Shown here piece by piece: positions 1-8,531 of a DNA stretch of 52,574 nucleotides. The notes beneath the pieces are model-generated. The model was not told the DNA's origin, ran no database searches, and saw only the letters and a list, made by a program, of their open reading frames with translations. The first letter of the stretch is position 1, and every line of letters starts with the position of its first letter. Both the position numbers and the translations under genes were made by a program. Origin of the DNA: an uncultured Prevotellaceae bacterium (lineage in GTDB: Bacteria > Bacteroidota > Bacteroidia > Bacteroidales > Muribaculaceae); NCBI GenBank assembly GCA_946186575.1, contig CAMHNO010000018.1, positions 1 to 52,574 of the forward strand, in the 5' to 3' direction.

Positions 1-2
1 AC

Positions 3-1319
3 CTGGAGGCTAAACACCCAGGCGAATCAGAGTATCTGCAGGCTGTACGTGAAGTACTTGAGTCAATCGAGGAGGTTTACAACCAGCATCCCGAGTTTGA
101 AAAAGCTAAGATCGTTGAGCGCATGGTTGAGCCAGAGCGCATCTTCACTTTCCGTGTAACTTGGATCGACGACAAGGGTGAGGTTCAAACCAACCTGGGT
201 TACCGCGTGCAGTTCAACAGCGCCATTGGCCCTTACAAGGGTGGTCTCCGCTTCCACAAGGCTGTTACTCCTTCAATGCTTAAGTTCCTCGGTTTCGAGC
301 AGACATTCAAGAACGCTCTTACCACTCTGCCAATGGGCGGTGGCAAGGGTGGATCAGACTTCGATCCAGTAGGCAAGAGCGATGCTGAAATCATGCGCTT
401 CTGCCAGGCTTTCATGCTTGAGCTCCGTCACAACATCGGTCCCGACCAGGATGTTCCCGCTGGCGACGTAGGCGTGGGTGGTCGCGAGATTGGTTACCTC
501 AATGGTATGTATCAGAAGCTGGCTCGCCGCTATCACACTGGCGTTCTCACCGGCAAGGGCGAGACTTGGGGTGGCTCTATCCTCCGTCCCGAAGCAACTG
601 GTTATGGTGCTCTCTATTTCACTCAGCATCTGCTCCACAAGGCTGGCAAGGACATCAAGGGCTTGAAGGTTGCTCTCTCGGGCTTCGGTAACGTGGCTTG
701 GGGTGCTTCGAAGAAGGCTGTTGAGCTCGGTGCTAAGGTTGTTGCAATCTCTGGCCCCGACGGCGTTTGCGAGATTCCTGAGGGTATCACTCCTGAGATG
801 ATCGACTATATGCTTGTGATGCGTGCTTCTAACCGCAACAAGGTTGAGGACATGGCAACCAAGTTCCCTGGAAAGGCTAAATTCACTGCTGGCAAGAAGG
901 CTTGGAGCATTCCTTGCGACATCGCTCTCCCATGCGCATTCCAGAACGAGCTTAGCGAGGACGACGCTAAGGAGCTTAAGGCTAACGGCTGCTGGTGCTG
1001 CTGCGAGGTTTCTAACATGGGTTGCCAACCTGGTGCTATCCACTTCTTCCAGAAGAACGGTGTTTACTTTGCTCCTGGCAAGGCCGTTAACGCTGGTGGC
1101 GTAGCTACCTCGGGTCTTGAGATGACTCAGAATGCTGCTCACCTGAGCTGGTCGGCTAAGGAAGTTGACGAGAAGCTTCACTGGATTATGGAGAACATTC
1201 ACGAGCAGTGCGTTAAGTTCGGTACTCAGCCCGACGGCACTATCGACTATGTGAAGGGCGCTAACATCGCTGGCTTCATGAAGGTTGCTCAGGCTATGCT
1301 CGAGCAGGGCGTTATCTAA
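3..1319 (+). CDS. gdhA: NADP-type glutamate dehydrogenase, 5' end cut by window
   Basis: Cytoplasmic enzyme that interconverts 2-oxoglutarate plus ammonia and glutamate. The frame is open from base 3, so the start lies just left of the window; 438 residues are visible and the hexameric family is about 445 long, so only a few residues are missing. Seen: the substrate/active-site lysine segment PMGGGKGGSDFDP, the dinucleotide-binding segment ALSGFGNVAWGA, and the family C-terminus ending in EQGVI. A strong hairpin follows the stop, so the gene ends its transcript here. The coenzyme (NADP rather than NAD) is inferred from overall resemblance to the hexameric GdhA group. A 330-residue antisense frame over this gene is a codon-usage shadow. 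Confidence 0.96.
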   Translation: MEAKHPGESEYLQAVREVLESIEEVYNQHPEFEKAKIVERMVEPERIFTFRVTWIDDKGEVQTNLGYRVQFNSAIGPYKGGLRFHKAVTPSMLKFLGFEQTFKNALTTLPMGGGKGGSDFDPVGKSDAEIMRFCQAFMLELRHNIGPDQDVPAGDVGVGGREIGYLNGMYQKLARRYHTGVLTGKGETWGGSILRPEATGYGALYFTQHLLHKAGKDIKGLKVALSGFGNVAWGASKKAVELGAKVVAISGPDGVCEIPEGITPEMIDYMLVMRASNRNKVEDMATKFPGKAKFTAGKKAWSIPCDIALPCAFQNELSEDDAKELKANGCWCCCEVSNMGCQPGAIHFFQKNGVYFAPGKAVNAGGVATSGLEMTQNAAHLSWSAKEVDEKLHWIMENIHEQCVKFGTQPDGTIDYVKGANIAGFMKVAQAMLEQGVI

Positions 1320-1365
1320 TAGCAATATCAGCAATTGATATAACAATAGATAATATTATAACAGC

Positions 1366-1402
1366 AATGTCTGCTCCCAGTTTTGGGGGCAGACATTTGT
1401 TT
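1366..1402 (+). terminator. Terminator after gdhA
   Basis: Arms AATGTCTGC-CCC and GGG-GCAGACATT pair around a short loop and are followed by TTGTTTA. The placement 46 bases after the gdhA stop suits an intrinsic terminator. The -33 element of the next promoter lies in its tail. Confidence 0.8.
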
Positions 1403-1427
1403 AATACATATAAAAATGCTACTTTTG
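1397..1427 (+). promoter_or_regulatory. Bacteroidota-type promoter for the barrel protein
   Basis: TTG at 1397-1399, 20-base spacer, TACTTTTG at 1420-1427. This matches the Bacteroidota primary sigma consensus TTG-N19..21-TAnnTTTG. The predicted RNA start is near 1432, which excludes an upstream in-frame ATG at 1383 as the start codon. Confidence 0.75.
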
Positions 1428-1481
1428 CATCGATTTAATAAAATTCAATTGACACTATTAATATTAAAATTGTTTATTGTT

Positions 1482-1949
1482 ATGAAGAAATTTTTGATTT
1501 TGAGCGTTGTCGCTCTTGCAGGGGCATTCTCGATGAGTGCAGCTCAGGGCGAGAAGGCTTTTGGCGCTCAGTTCAACTACGCCACTAAGCATTCAATGGT
1601 GGGCTTGGGCCTGAACTTCCAGTATGAGTTTGTCAACAATTTCCGCATTGAGCCAGAGTTCATCTACTACTTCGAGAGCGACCATCTGAATGCCTACAAT
1701 TTGAACTTGAACTTGAACTATCTCATCCGCACCAGCAATCGTTTTGCCCTCTATCCACTGGCAGGATTCTCTTATGCAAGAATCAGTCCTGAATATGGCG
1801 ATGGAGTGAATCGGTTTGGAGCCAACGTGGGTGTGGGCACTGAGTATTCAATCAACAATCATTGCGCATTCTATCTTGAACAGCGTTTCCAGATTTTGAA
1901 GGACATGAATCAGAGTGTCACAGGACTTGGATTCAAGTATAAATTCTAA
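1482..1949 (+). CDS. Small outer-membrane beta-barrel protein
   Basis: 155 residues beginning MKKFLILSVVALAGAFSMSA, a cleavable signal peptide ending near AQG. The mature part is made of alternating aromatic/polar strands (for example GLNFQYEFVNNFRIEPEF and GLGFKYKF) and ends in phenylalanine, the usual C-terminal signature of an OmpA/OmpX-like eight-strand barrel. Start chosen at 1482 because the promoter lies downstream of the only longer start. Family resemblance is to small porin-family or OmpW-like barrels; no ligand can be assigned. It is transcribed alone between two hairpins. Confidence 0.8.
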   Translation: MKKFLILSVVALAGAFSMSAAQGEKAFGAQFNYATKHSMVGLGLNFQYEFVNNFRIEPEFIYYFESDHLNAYNLNLNLNYLIRTSNRFALYPLAGFSYARISPEYGDGVNRFGANVGVGTEYSINNHCAFYLEQRFQILKDMNQSVTGLGFKYKF

Positions 1950-1989
1950 GCTTGATTTCGCTCCGCTCTGTGGAATGTAACACGCACAA

Positions 1990-2033
1990 AGAGCCGCGGC
2001 ATCTCATTAATGTGCCGCGGCTCTCTGTTGTTT
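1990..2033 (+). terminator. Terminator between barrel gene and rpoZ, possibly bidirectional
   Basis: A perfect 12-bp GC-rich stem, AGAGCCGCGGCA with TGCCGCGGCTCT, 11-base loop, followed by CTGTTGTTTTCTC. It lies between convergent genes and could stop both, though the T-rich tail favours the plus strand. Confidence 0.85.
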
Positions 2034-2069
2034 TCTCTTAACACTGAATTGTGAGCTTCGTAGGGTGAT

Positions 2070-2414
2070 TTAAAAACTCAATCCATCCTTCTCCTTGGTC
2101 ACGTTCCTGAAGTAAAGCTTGCCGTCTTCATATTCTTTAGTGGCAATCAATGTGGGCTTTGGCAACTTCTCGTAGTATTTAGAGATTTCAATCTGCTCGC
2201 GATTCTCCGAGATTTCCTCAAGGTTATCGGTCTTCTCGGTGAACTCCTGCAGTTTCTTTTCCAGGTCGTTCTTCATGTCGGCCGAAATCTGGTTGGCACG
2301 TTTGCCAATGATAGCCACAGTCTCATAGATGTTGCCCGTTTGCTGAGCAAGATCATTCAGGTCGTGTACTGTAGTGTTTTGTGGAGCGTTTGATTTCTTG
2401 TAATCGTTAGCCAT
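2070..2414 (-). CDS. rpoZ: RNA polymerase omega subunit, Rpb6-like
   Basis: 114-residue cytoplasmic protein. The segment TGNIYETVAIIGKRANQI is the conserved omega/Rpb6 helix that clamps the beta' C-terminus during RNA polymerase assembly. Bacteroidota carry a longer, Rpb6-like form annotated as DNA-directed RNA polymerase subunit omega, and the length and acidic middle (LEEISENREQIEISKYYEKL) fit. It starts 31 bases after the bamD stop on the same strand, which is the order expected for the order Bacteroidales. There is no promoter between them, so co-transcription with bamD is likely. Confidence 0.85.
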   Translation of the reverse strand: MANDYKKSNAPQNTTVHDLNDLAQQTGNIYETVAIIGKRANQISADMKNDLEKKLQEFTEKTDNLEEISENREQIEISKYYEKLPKPTLIATKEYEDGKLYFRNVTKEKDGLSF

Positions 2415-2445
2415 TGCAATGTGTGTCTAATTATGTGTTGAGTGT

Positions 2446-3255
2446 TTATTTATTTTTATTCAAAAATTTGTCGGCAACCTTGAAGATGTTGTCAGCCTCT
2501 TTGCGGTACTCGCTGTTGGGGTAGTCGTTGATGAATGCATAGTATTCATCGACCACTGTGCGGTAACGTTCTTCCTTCTTCTCGTCAACACTCATCAAAG
2601 CCTCTTTGTAGCGTGAGCGCAGGATGAGCATCTCGAGTTGCTCTTTGTACTTGCTGTAGGGATAGGCCTTGATGGCGTTTTTGGCGGTAATAACAGCACT
2701 CTCGTAGTTATTGCCTAGGTAGCTCCCCAGGTTGTAGTAGAGTTGTGCGTTCTCCAATTCCTTGAGCACCAGTTTGTCTTGAAGCTCAAATATGGCATTC
2801 TGGGCTATGCCCACCTTGTCGCTCTTGGGGTAGTAGTCAAGAAACGACTGCAGCTCTTCGATGGCCCGCACAGTCTCGCTCTGGTCGAGCTGTGGCTCGG
2901 GTGAGTCGAGATAGTAGCCATATCCGGCATAGAATCTTGCCAACTCGGTGTATCGTCCCTTGGGATACTGAGTGTAGTATTGCTTAAAATAAGAGCCAGA
3001 GTTGAGGTAGTCATGGTTCTCGTAGTAGCTCAGTCCCAGCAGGTAAAGACATTCTTCACCTTTCTCGGTGCCTTTGAAGATGGGGACCAAGTCAGATAGA
3101 ATTGTGTAGGCCTGAGTGTATTTCTTGGCCTCAAATGCCTTCTTGGCATAATCATACTTGAGATTGTAGTCGCCACTCTTTAGAACCTTGTTGTACTCTC
3201 CGCAAGCGGTGAGCACAACCACAAGTGACAATATTATCAATAAACGACGAGTCAT
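2446..3255 (-). CDS. bamD: Outer membrane assembly lipoprotein BamD
   Basis: 269 residues. The N-terminus MTRRLLIILSLVVVLTACGE is a lipoprotein signal with lipobox LTAC, followed by TPR-type helices (YTQAYTILSDLVPIFKG, YYENHDYLNSGSYFKQYYTQ, PNSEYRKEADNIFKVADKFL). BamD is the lipoprotein of the BAM complex that folds barrel proteins into the outer membrane from the periplasmic face. The frame is open to 3309, but the predicted transcription start near 3276 and the signal peptide select the ATG at 3255. Operon with rpoZ. Confidence 0.9.
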   Translation of the reverse strand: MTRRLLIILSLVVVLTACGEYNKVLKSGDYNLKYDYAKKAFEAKKYTQAYTILSDLVPIFKGTEKGEECLYLLGLSYYENHDYLNSGSYFKQYYTQYPKGRYTELARFYAGYGYYLDSPEPQLDQSETVRAIEELQSFLDYYPKSDKVGIAQNAIFELQDKLVLKELENAQLYYNLGSYLGNNYESAVITAKNAIKAYPYSKYKEQLEMLILRSRYKEALMSVDEKKEERYRTVVDEYYAFINDYPNSEYRKEADNIFKVADKFLNKNK

Positions 3256-3279
3256 TATAGTATTTACCATATTAGCGTG

Positions 3280-3309
3280 CAAAGTTACACATAATTCCCC
3301 ACAAAACAA
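3280..3309 (-). promoter_or_regulatory. Promoter for bamD-rpoZ
   Basis: On the minus strand TTG (3309-3307), 19-base spacer, TAACTTTG (3287-3280). It gives a leader of about 20 bases to the ATG at 3255. Confidence 0.8.
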
Positions 3310-3426
3310 GCCATTTTAATCTTTTTTTGGTTTTTAAACAATGTGAGTGATTGTTTTGCATGAGCGACAAAGATGCTTAGAGCCTCGTCAGTAGCTATTT
3401 TTTGCGAGACAATGCTACTTCATCTC

Positions 3427-3852
3427 TCACGAGTCAGAACACAGAACATCAAGATGTTTTTCTGGGTCGGTTGTTACCTTGATTTGATTATATAAAACAA
3501 AAAGAAAGAGAGCGCTTGGTAAAATCGCTCCCTCTCTTTGATTTAAGTTGATATGTCCTTTGCCTTGCGAGTGAGCCATAGAGAGCACATCGGTGCATGC
3601 CATATCGGTGTGGATGTGATCTCCAGTTTCGATGCCGGTTTTTAATGCCTGCTTGTAGTAAGAGAGAGCTTTTAAACCAAGCTCGTGATTGTTGCATTCT
3701 TCGGAAATGGTCTGGTACATGCATCCAAAGCCTATGAAGATATTGGCATCTTTTATGCCTGCCTGTGTCGCTATTTCTTGGGCTTGGCTTAAGCAGTCGA
3801 AACACTTAGGAAAGTCGTATAAATCGTAGTAGTAAATTGCCCCATGTTTCAT
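3427..3852 (-). pseudogene. Fragment of a TPR protein
   Basis: 141 codons with TPR-like helices (YDFPKCFDCLSQAQEIATQAG, GLKALSYYKQALKTGIETGD). An in-frame TAG stands two codons before the ATG, there is no signal peptide or promoter, and the reading starts in the middle of a repeat (HGAIYYYDLYDFPKC). The last 40 residues lose repeat character. This looks like the middle of a longer tetratricopeptide protein, such as a sensor or regulator with TPR input, whose two ends are gone. Weakly supported alternative: a short functional TPR protein. Confidence 0.5.
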
Positions 3853-3934
3853 GGGCTAACAATGTAAAAGTATTTAAATTTCTGGTTTATTAAAGACTGC
3901 TGTGGAGCAGGAGTGGAGCAGGCATTGTGTTGTG

Positions 3935-4519
3935 CTATGCCATGCTCAAAGCAGTGATCACTTGAGGCAAGAGAGCGGTAACACCATCGTTGATGATGTT
4001 GACCACTGGCTTTGGGCAATGCAGCTCAGATGTTTGGTTACCAATGCGCTCCAAGACTTGTTCTCTGGTGGCATTGTTGCGCTTGATGACCCTTGCCACT
4101 CTGAGCTCGAGTGGCGCTACCACGTTCCACACGGCATCTACCATAGTGTCGAGCCGGCTCTCTTTGAGAATAGCTGTCTCGATGAAAACTGGCTTATCGT
4201 CGGTCATTTCCTTCTTCCACTTGTCGATGTCGTTTTTTACCACAGGGTGAACCACGCTGTTGACAAAACTCAGCGATTCGGAGTCATTAAATATTGTAGC
4301 CGATAGCTTAGTACGGTCGATTGTCCCGTCGCTCTTGTATGTGCTTTGTCCGAACCGCAGTGTTAGAGATTGCTTGATTGCTGGCGATGTGTTCATCAGT
4401 TGCTTGGCGCGGCTATCGCAATCATAGACTTGATATCCAGCAACTCTTAAGATGGCCGAGACCACGCTCTTGCCAGCTCCTATGCCGCCTGTTATTGCAA
4501 TTACCCGTTGATTTTTCAT
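3935..4519 (-). CDS. coaE: Dephospho-CoA kinase
   Basis: 194 residues, cytoplasmic, last step of coenzyme A synthesis: ATP-dependent phosphorylation of dephospho-CoA at the 3' hydroxyl. The P-loop GGIGAGKS is at residues 11-18, followed by the YDCDSRAKQLM acidic segment and the HPVV motif of the CoA domain and a lid region RVIKRNNATREQVLERI. Length is normal for the family. It starts 8 bases after the ybbR stop and is the last gene of the nusB-yajC-ybbR-coaE operon, an order found across Bacteroidales. Confidence 0.93.
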   Translation of the reverse strand: MKNQRVIAITGGIGAGKSVVSAILRVAGYQVYDCDSRAKQLMNTSPAIKQSLTLRFGQSTYKSDGTIDRTKLSATIFNDSESLSFVNSVVHPVVKNDIDKWKKEMTDDKPVFIETAILKESRLDTMVDAVWNVVAPLELRVARVIKRNNATREQVLERIGNQTSELHCPKPVVNIINDGVTALLPQVITALSMA

Positions 4520-4527
4520 GCTATTTA

Positions 4528-5511
4528 TTAATATCTCTCTATCACATAGTTGACGCTGTCGATGCTCAGTATCACATCGGAATAGGCACCTGACACTTCA
4601 CCCACCTTAACGTTTACCTTATTGGACGACAGGTCAATATCGTTGTAGTCAATCACGACTGTGAGATTGATGGGTTCTTTATATTTGCTTTGGGGCACCA
4701 AATAGGAAACTGAAATAGATTGTGGGAAGGTGAGAAGATTAATTCCCTGAGGCTGGTTTCGCACCGAGATGGGCACTTCCTGTTCGCGCTTGATGAGGGG
4801 CTCGATTGGAACAATGAGCTTTATGCGTTCGGGGATAGTTCTCACATTTTTAATGGGTTTTATCCTCACTGTTTTGGTAAATGTTTTAGTGAGATTATCG
4901 ATTTCGACAGCAACAATGTCAACCTCGCTAATGTCGCGCAATGTGCTGTGGTCGGTAGCATAGACCATAACCGAATCGGGCTCGGTGGTAACGAGCTCTG
5001 GATTTATGACAAACTGCTTGTTGGCAATGATGTTATGCAGATTGTCTTCCCAATTAACAGGTACTTTCTTGCCTGGAATTGTGGTGTATTTAACATTAAG
5101 GCTCTCGGGGTGAATCTTGATGATGCTGGCCTCACGGCTTATCAACTGCCTTACCTCGCTAATGAGCTGCGAAGCAGAGATGTCGATGCTGCTGTTTTTT
5201 TCATCAACATACTTGTTGAAGTCAATCTCAATTGTGGGCGTTGACTTCAGAAATGATTTCAGGAATGACAGTCCGCGGTCTTTGATGGTGACTGTGATAG
5301 AGGATGGCAATTCGTGGATAAGAGTGACATTGACAGGTTTCTTGATTTTAACATTAACTGTTATGTCATGAGTCATGTTGTTATTGAATGTCAGCAAGAC
5401 CCAGAATCCAGCAGCCATGACAACGAAAAACAGGAACAAGGCGGTGTCCTTGCTCGAGAACTTGCGAATCTTGTTCCATGTGTGACCTATGCTATCCTTG
5501 ATTTTGCCCAT
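4528..5511 (-). CDS. YbbR-domain membrane-anchored protein
   Basis: 327 residues. A short basic cytoplasmic head (MGKIKDSIGHTWNKIRKF) is followed by one transmembrane segment at about residues 27-43 and an extracytoplasmic part with YbbR-like repeats (LPSSITVTIKDRGLSFLKSFL; FPQSISVSYLVPQS). In Firmicutes the YbbR protein CdaR regulates a diadenylate cyclase. In Bacteroidales the family member sits in this operon and its role is unknown, so the CdaR function should not be carried over. It lies 101 bases after yajC and 8 bases before coaE. Confidence 0.85.
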   Translation of the reverse strand: MGKIKDSIGHTWNKIRKFSSKDTALFLFFVVMAAGFWVLLTFNNNMTHDITVNVKIKKPVNVTLIHELPSSITVTIKDRGLSFLKSFLKSTPTIEIDFNKYVDEKNSSIDISASQLISEVRQLISREASIIKIHPESLNVKYTTIPGKKVPVNWEDNLHNIIANKQFVINPELVTTEPDSVMVYATDHSTLRDISEVDIVAVEIDNLTKTFTKTVRIKPIKNVRTIPERIKLIVPIEPLIKREQEVPISVRNQPQGINLLTFPQSISVSYLVPQSKYKEPINLTVVIDYNDIDLSSNKVNVKVGEVSGAYSDVILSIDSVNYVIERY

Positions 5512-5612
5512 CTAATCCGTTGGTTGAAACTATCAAAGAGCAGCTGTACACATTATAAATAGTTTATTAAGATGTGCCTCAACCGCTCATGATAGTATTA
5601 ATATGATTTGGC

Positions 5613-5951
5613 TTAGTTGTTCTTGATGTTGGCTCCTGATTCCACGGCATCGCTTGCCGAGGGATAAACCATTGCTTTGTCGATAGTGATTTTCACGTTG
5701 TCGTCGATTTGAAGGATGATGACATTTTCTTTTATCTCCTTTATCTTGCCGTGAATTCCGCCAGCAGTGGTAACTTTGTCGCCCTTTTGCATAGCGTCGC
5801 GGAATTTTTTTATCTCTTTCTGCTTCTTGCTCTGGGGCCTTATCATGAAGAAGTAGAAAATTGCTATCAAGGCAACAATCATGAGAATAGACATCATGCC
5901 ACTGCCTTGCTGTGGCTGTGCGCCTGCTTGTAATAGAATGGAATTTAACAT
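5613..5951 (-). CDS. yajC: Preprotein translocase accessory subunit YajC
   Basis: 112 residues: one N-terminal transmembrane helix (GMMSILMIVALIAIFYFFMI, about 18-37), the family signature FFMIRPQSKKQKE, and a small soluble domain MQKGDKVTTAGGIHGKIKEI. YajC associates with SecDF at the inner membrane and aids Sec export. Length is normal. Position between nusB and ybbR agrees with the conserved Bacteroidales order. Confidence 0.95.
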   Translation of the reverse strand: MLNSILLQAGAQPQQGSGMMSILMIVALIAIFYFFMIRPQSKKQKEIKKFRDAMQKGDKVTTAGGIHGKIKEIKENVIILQIDDNVKITIDKAMVYPSASDAVESGANIKNN

Positions 5952-6006
5952 AGTTGTGAGTTATTTGAGATGTTAGTAGTCATTTAACACTTGGTTCTTG
6001 CTTCAG

Positions 6007-6939
6007 TTATGGTTTCATTATTTCACCTCGGTTCTTGAGGTCTTTGATGGCCGAGTGAAGCACGCCATTGATAAAAGATGCGCTGCTTGGAGTGCCAAAC
6101 GACTTGGCAATTTCGATATACTCGTTGATGGTGACAGTGGTTGGAATTTTTTCGAAATTCCTGGCCTCGGCAAGAGCTACAAGAAGTATCACCTTGTCGA
6201 TGAGAGCTATGCGCTCACTGTCCCAATGCTTACTGTCGATAAAATGGCTTATTGTCGCAGTATTTAGTTCTTCTTGCTGCACTGCAATCGTAAACAGCTT
6301 GTCGCCGAATGTGCTGTCTTCCTCGTCCTTGAACTGTGGCATGATGGGTAGTTGCTCATGGTCGTTGATGCGCTTTATGGTCTTTATCACAAATTGTCCC
6401 ATAAACTCAAGGTCGTCGCAAGTCCAGTAGACCGACTGGTTCTCGAGTTCTTCGAGCAGGTCGTCATCGTCGATTAAAACTCTTCTGAATAGCTGGCGCC
6501 ACAAATTGCAGTCGGCATCAAGATCGCTCCCGGCAGTGTGCATGTATTCTTGGTATATGGTACTGCTTTGAATCTTGTTAAGAATGAGCTTGAGGAAAAT
6601 TTCGTTGTCGCGCCAGGTGAGATTGTGGCTCTTGACGAAATCTTGCAGTTGTTCGATGTTGCGCAAAATGTCGACCAGCTCGTTGTCGACAAACTTGGGG
6701 TTGGGATTTAAATCTTCATGCGATGGTAAGAACTTGTGCTTAGCCTCGTCGAGATAGCGATCTTGCAGGTCGGTGACATCGATGATGAGCTTGAGCAAGT
6801 AGTTGTAGAGCTCATACGATTTGTCGAAACTCTGCTGCAGTTCGTTGCGAGCCATCTCAAGGGTTTTTACATTGCGAGTGAGCATGAAGTTGTAAAACAT
6901 CTGCACAACTTTGATTCTTATTAAAACTCGGTTGATCAT
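6007..6939 (-). CDS. nusB: Transcription antitermination factor NusB (long form)
   Basis: 310 residues, about twice the E. coli protein. The C-terminal 130 residues carry the NusB fold signature (VILLVALAEARNFEKIPTTV, NEYIEIAKSFGTPSSASFIN, VLHSAIKDL). The N-terminus begins MINRVLIRIKVVQMFYNF, a segment also resembling NusB helix 1, so the long alpha-helical middle is an insertion or extension typical of Bacteroidota. NusB with NusE binds boxA in rRNA leaders. First gene of the operon with yajC, ybbR and coaE, read from its own promoter. Confidence 0.9.
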   Translation of the reverse strand: MINRVLIRIKVVQMFYNFMLTRNVKTLEMARNELQQSFDKSYELYNYLLKLIIDVTDLQDRYLDEAKHKFLPSHEDLNPNPKFVDNELVDILRNIEQLQDFVKSHNLTWRDNEIFLKLILNKIQSSTIYQEYMHTAGSDLDADCNLWRQLFRRVLIDDDDLLEELENQSVYWTCDDLEFMGQFVIKTIKRINDHEQLPIMPQFKDEEDSTFGDKLFTIAVQQEELNTATISHFIDSKHWDSERIALIDKVILLVALAEARNFEKIPTTVTINEYIEIAKSFGTPSSASFINGVLHSAIKDLKNRGEIMKP

Positions 6940-7007
6940 TATTGTAAAATCTATTTTATATGTGGTCTTGAGTCGTCTGTGCTATTGGCAGACAGAATTT
7001 AGGTTTA

Positions 7008-7039
7008 CAAAATTACATAGAATTTTCTAATAACGCCAA
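7008..7039 (-). promoter_or_regulatory. Promoter for nusB-yajC-ybbR-coaE
   Basis: Minus-strand TTG (7039-7037), 21-base spacer, TAATTTTG (7015-7008). The leader to the nusB ATG is about 65 bases. Confidence 0.7.
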
Positions 7040-7146
7040 ATGGAGCGGTAAAATAATGAAGGAGGATGGCTTTTTTTGGTGATAAGTTCAGTGGTTGTGC
7101 GTAGAAGATGCAGTGAACCCAAGAGAAAATCGTGATGTAAGAATGT

Positions 7147-8511
7147 CTAAAATCCTAAGTCGGCAAAATATTTTTTTTCTTCTTCGTCGGTAATCTCGAG
7201 CACCTTGCGCAAGTCGTTGAGCATGTCTTTGTCGCGAGTGGCAAATTTCTCGCGGAATTTCTCAACGTTTTCCTCCCATCGCTCGTATTTCATGACACCG
7301 GGCCAGCGCTCACAGTTGCGCACCATCTCGGGCTTGATAGAGTTGATGAGTTTGTCGAACACAGCTGTAGCATTCTGACTGCTAAAAGTCTTGTGGATCA
7401 GCAGTGAGGCTCTTTCCAGGAACAGCTGCCTGTAGTCTTCGTTTTTCAACAGTTTTGCGATAAGCAGGTTTACTGCTCTCTCAACTGCGGTGCCACCTGG
7501 GTTGAGATAATAGGATGCCGACATTGTGGTGGCCCACGTTGCGTCGAGGTCGTAGTAAACTACATGCCATTTTTTGTCGCCTTTTGGGTCGGAAGAACGA
7601 ATGAATCTCACGTTTCCAACGTCGGTGTTGCACGAGTAGATTTGTCCAAGTTTATAGTCGGCCAACGACGTGATGTCGAAGTTGTCCTTGACAAAGTTGT
7701 AACATTCTTCCTCAGCAAGATCATGACTTTTCACATAGGCCAAAAAGTCGTAGTAGTCCTTTTTCACACCTTCGTCGCAATACATGCCCGACATGATGAT
7801 TGTGACCGAGTCGTTGTCGACATTCAAGTGCTTGGCCGCAAAATGCTTGTCGATTTTCTCGCGGAGGTAGTACAGACCAAAGTAGCTGCCATTCACATAT
7901 AATGCCACTGGGCGATAGGCTTGAACAAGCAGTTCAGGGCTGTTAGGCTTCATCAGGCTTGTAAAAAACTCATCGCGAACCATTACTCCATTGATGTCTT
8001 GTGAACCAGACCTGAGCACGAAGTTCTTGACTTTAGAAGGCTTGCCCTCGCTGTAGAGGTCGCAAAAGATCTCGGACTTGCCTGTGTAATCCTTGAATCT
8101 TATTTTAAATGATTTTTTGGGAAGTGCTCTCGAAAAACCACCGAAGATTGCCATCTCGCAGTCTTCGGAGAAGCCGTCGACGCTGTCGAAAAACTCTACA
8201 TGAGCTTTTTTCCACCACTTTTTCCAAAAGTTGGCCTCCTTATAAGGAAACACCGACCCCTTTCCAGGTCCATCGGCATAGATGCCTCGGCGCTTATCGA
8301 AGAGGTCGGCAGAGTCAACTGTGATATTCATCACAGGAATGGTGTGCTTCTCGGCAAAAATATATGTGCTTGTGGCTGTGGGGCTGAACATCACCGACGA
8401 ATCGCCCTCACAATAAGCCCTGATAGTTGTGGTCTCGTCGATGGCTATTGCTGTATCGTTGTAGACAGGTGATTCGTTGGTTGGAGTCGACCCGTCGGTG
8501 GTGTAATGCAC
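7147..8511 (-). CDS. CotH-type kinase domain protein, probably the 3' part of a split gene
   Basis: 454 codons opening with GTG, first residues VHYTTDGSTPTNESPVY, which is a chitobiase C-terminal-like beta-sandwich (about 1-50), followed by a CotH fold: KKSFKIRFKDYTGKSE, FVLRSGSQDINGVMVRDEF, YVNGSYFGLYYLREKIDKHF, VYYDLDATW. CotH of Bacillus is an atypical secreted kinase. There is no start codon context and no signal peptide, and the same frame runs upstream to the A9 run at 8544-8552. The most likely state is a single lamin-tail/CotH lipoprotein of about 850 residues interrupted by a one-base shift, or joined by frameshifting. Confidence 0.8.
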   Translation of the reverse strand: MHYTTDGSTPTNESPVYNDTAIAIDETTTIRAYCEGDSSVMFSPTATSTYIFAEKHTIPVMNITVDSADLFDKRRGIYADGPGKGSVFPYKEANFWKKWWKKAHVEFFDSVDGFSEDCEMAIFGGFSRALPKKSFKIRFKDYTGKSEIFCDLYSEGKPSKVKNFVLRSGSQDINGVMVRDEFFTSLMKPNSPELLVQAYRPVALYVNGSYFGLYYLREKIDKHFAAKHLNVDNDSVTIIMSGMYCDEGVKKDYYDFLAYVKSHDLAEEECYNFVKDNFDITSLADYKLGQIYSCNTDVGNVRFIRSSDPKGDKKWHVVYYDLDATWATTMSASYYLNPGGTAVERAVNLLIAKLLKNEDYRQLFLERASLLIHKTFSSQNATAVFDKLINSIKPEMVRNCERWPGVMKYERWEENVEKFREKFATRDKDMLNDLRKVLEITDEEEKKYFADLGF

Positions 8512-8531
8512 TGTGTAGCCGTGAGTGTTAA

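Noticed and set aside
354-1346. 330-codon open frame antisense to gdhA
   Set aside because: gdhA is unmistakable over the same bases; the antisense frame has no recognisable domain or start context and arises from biased codon use.
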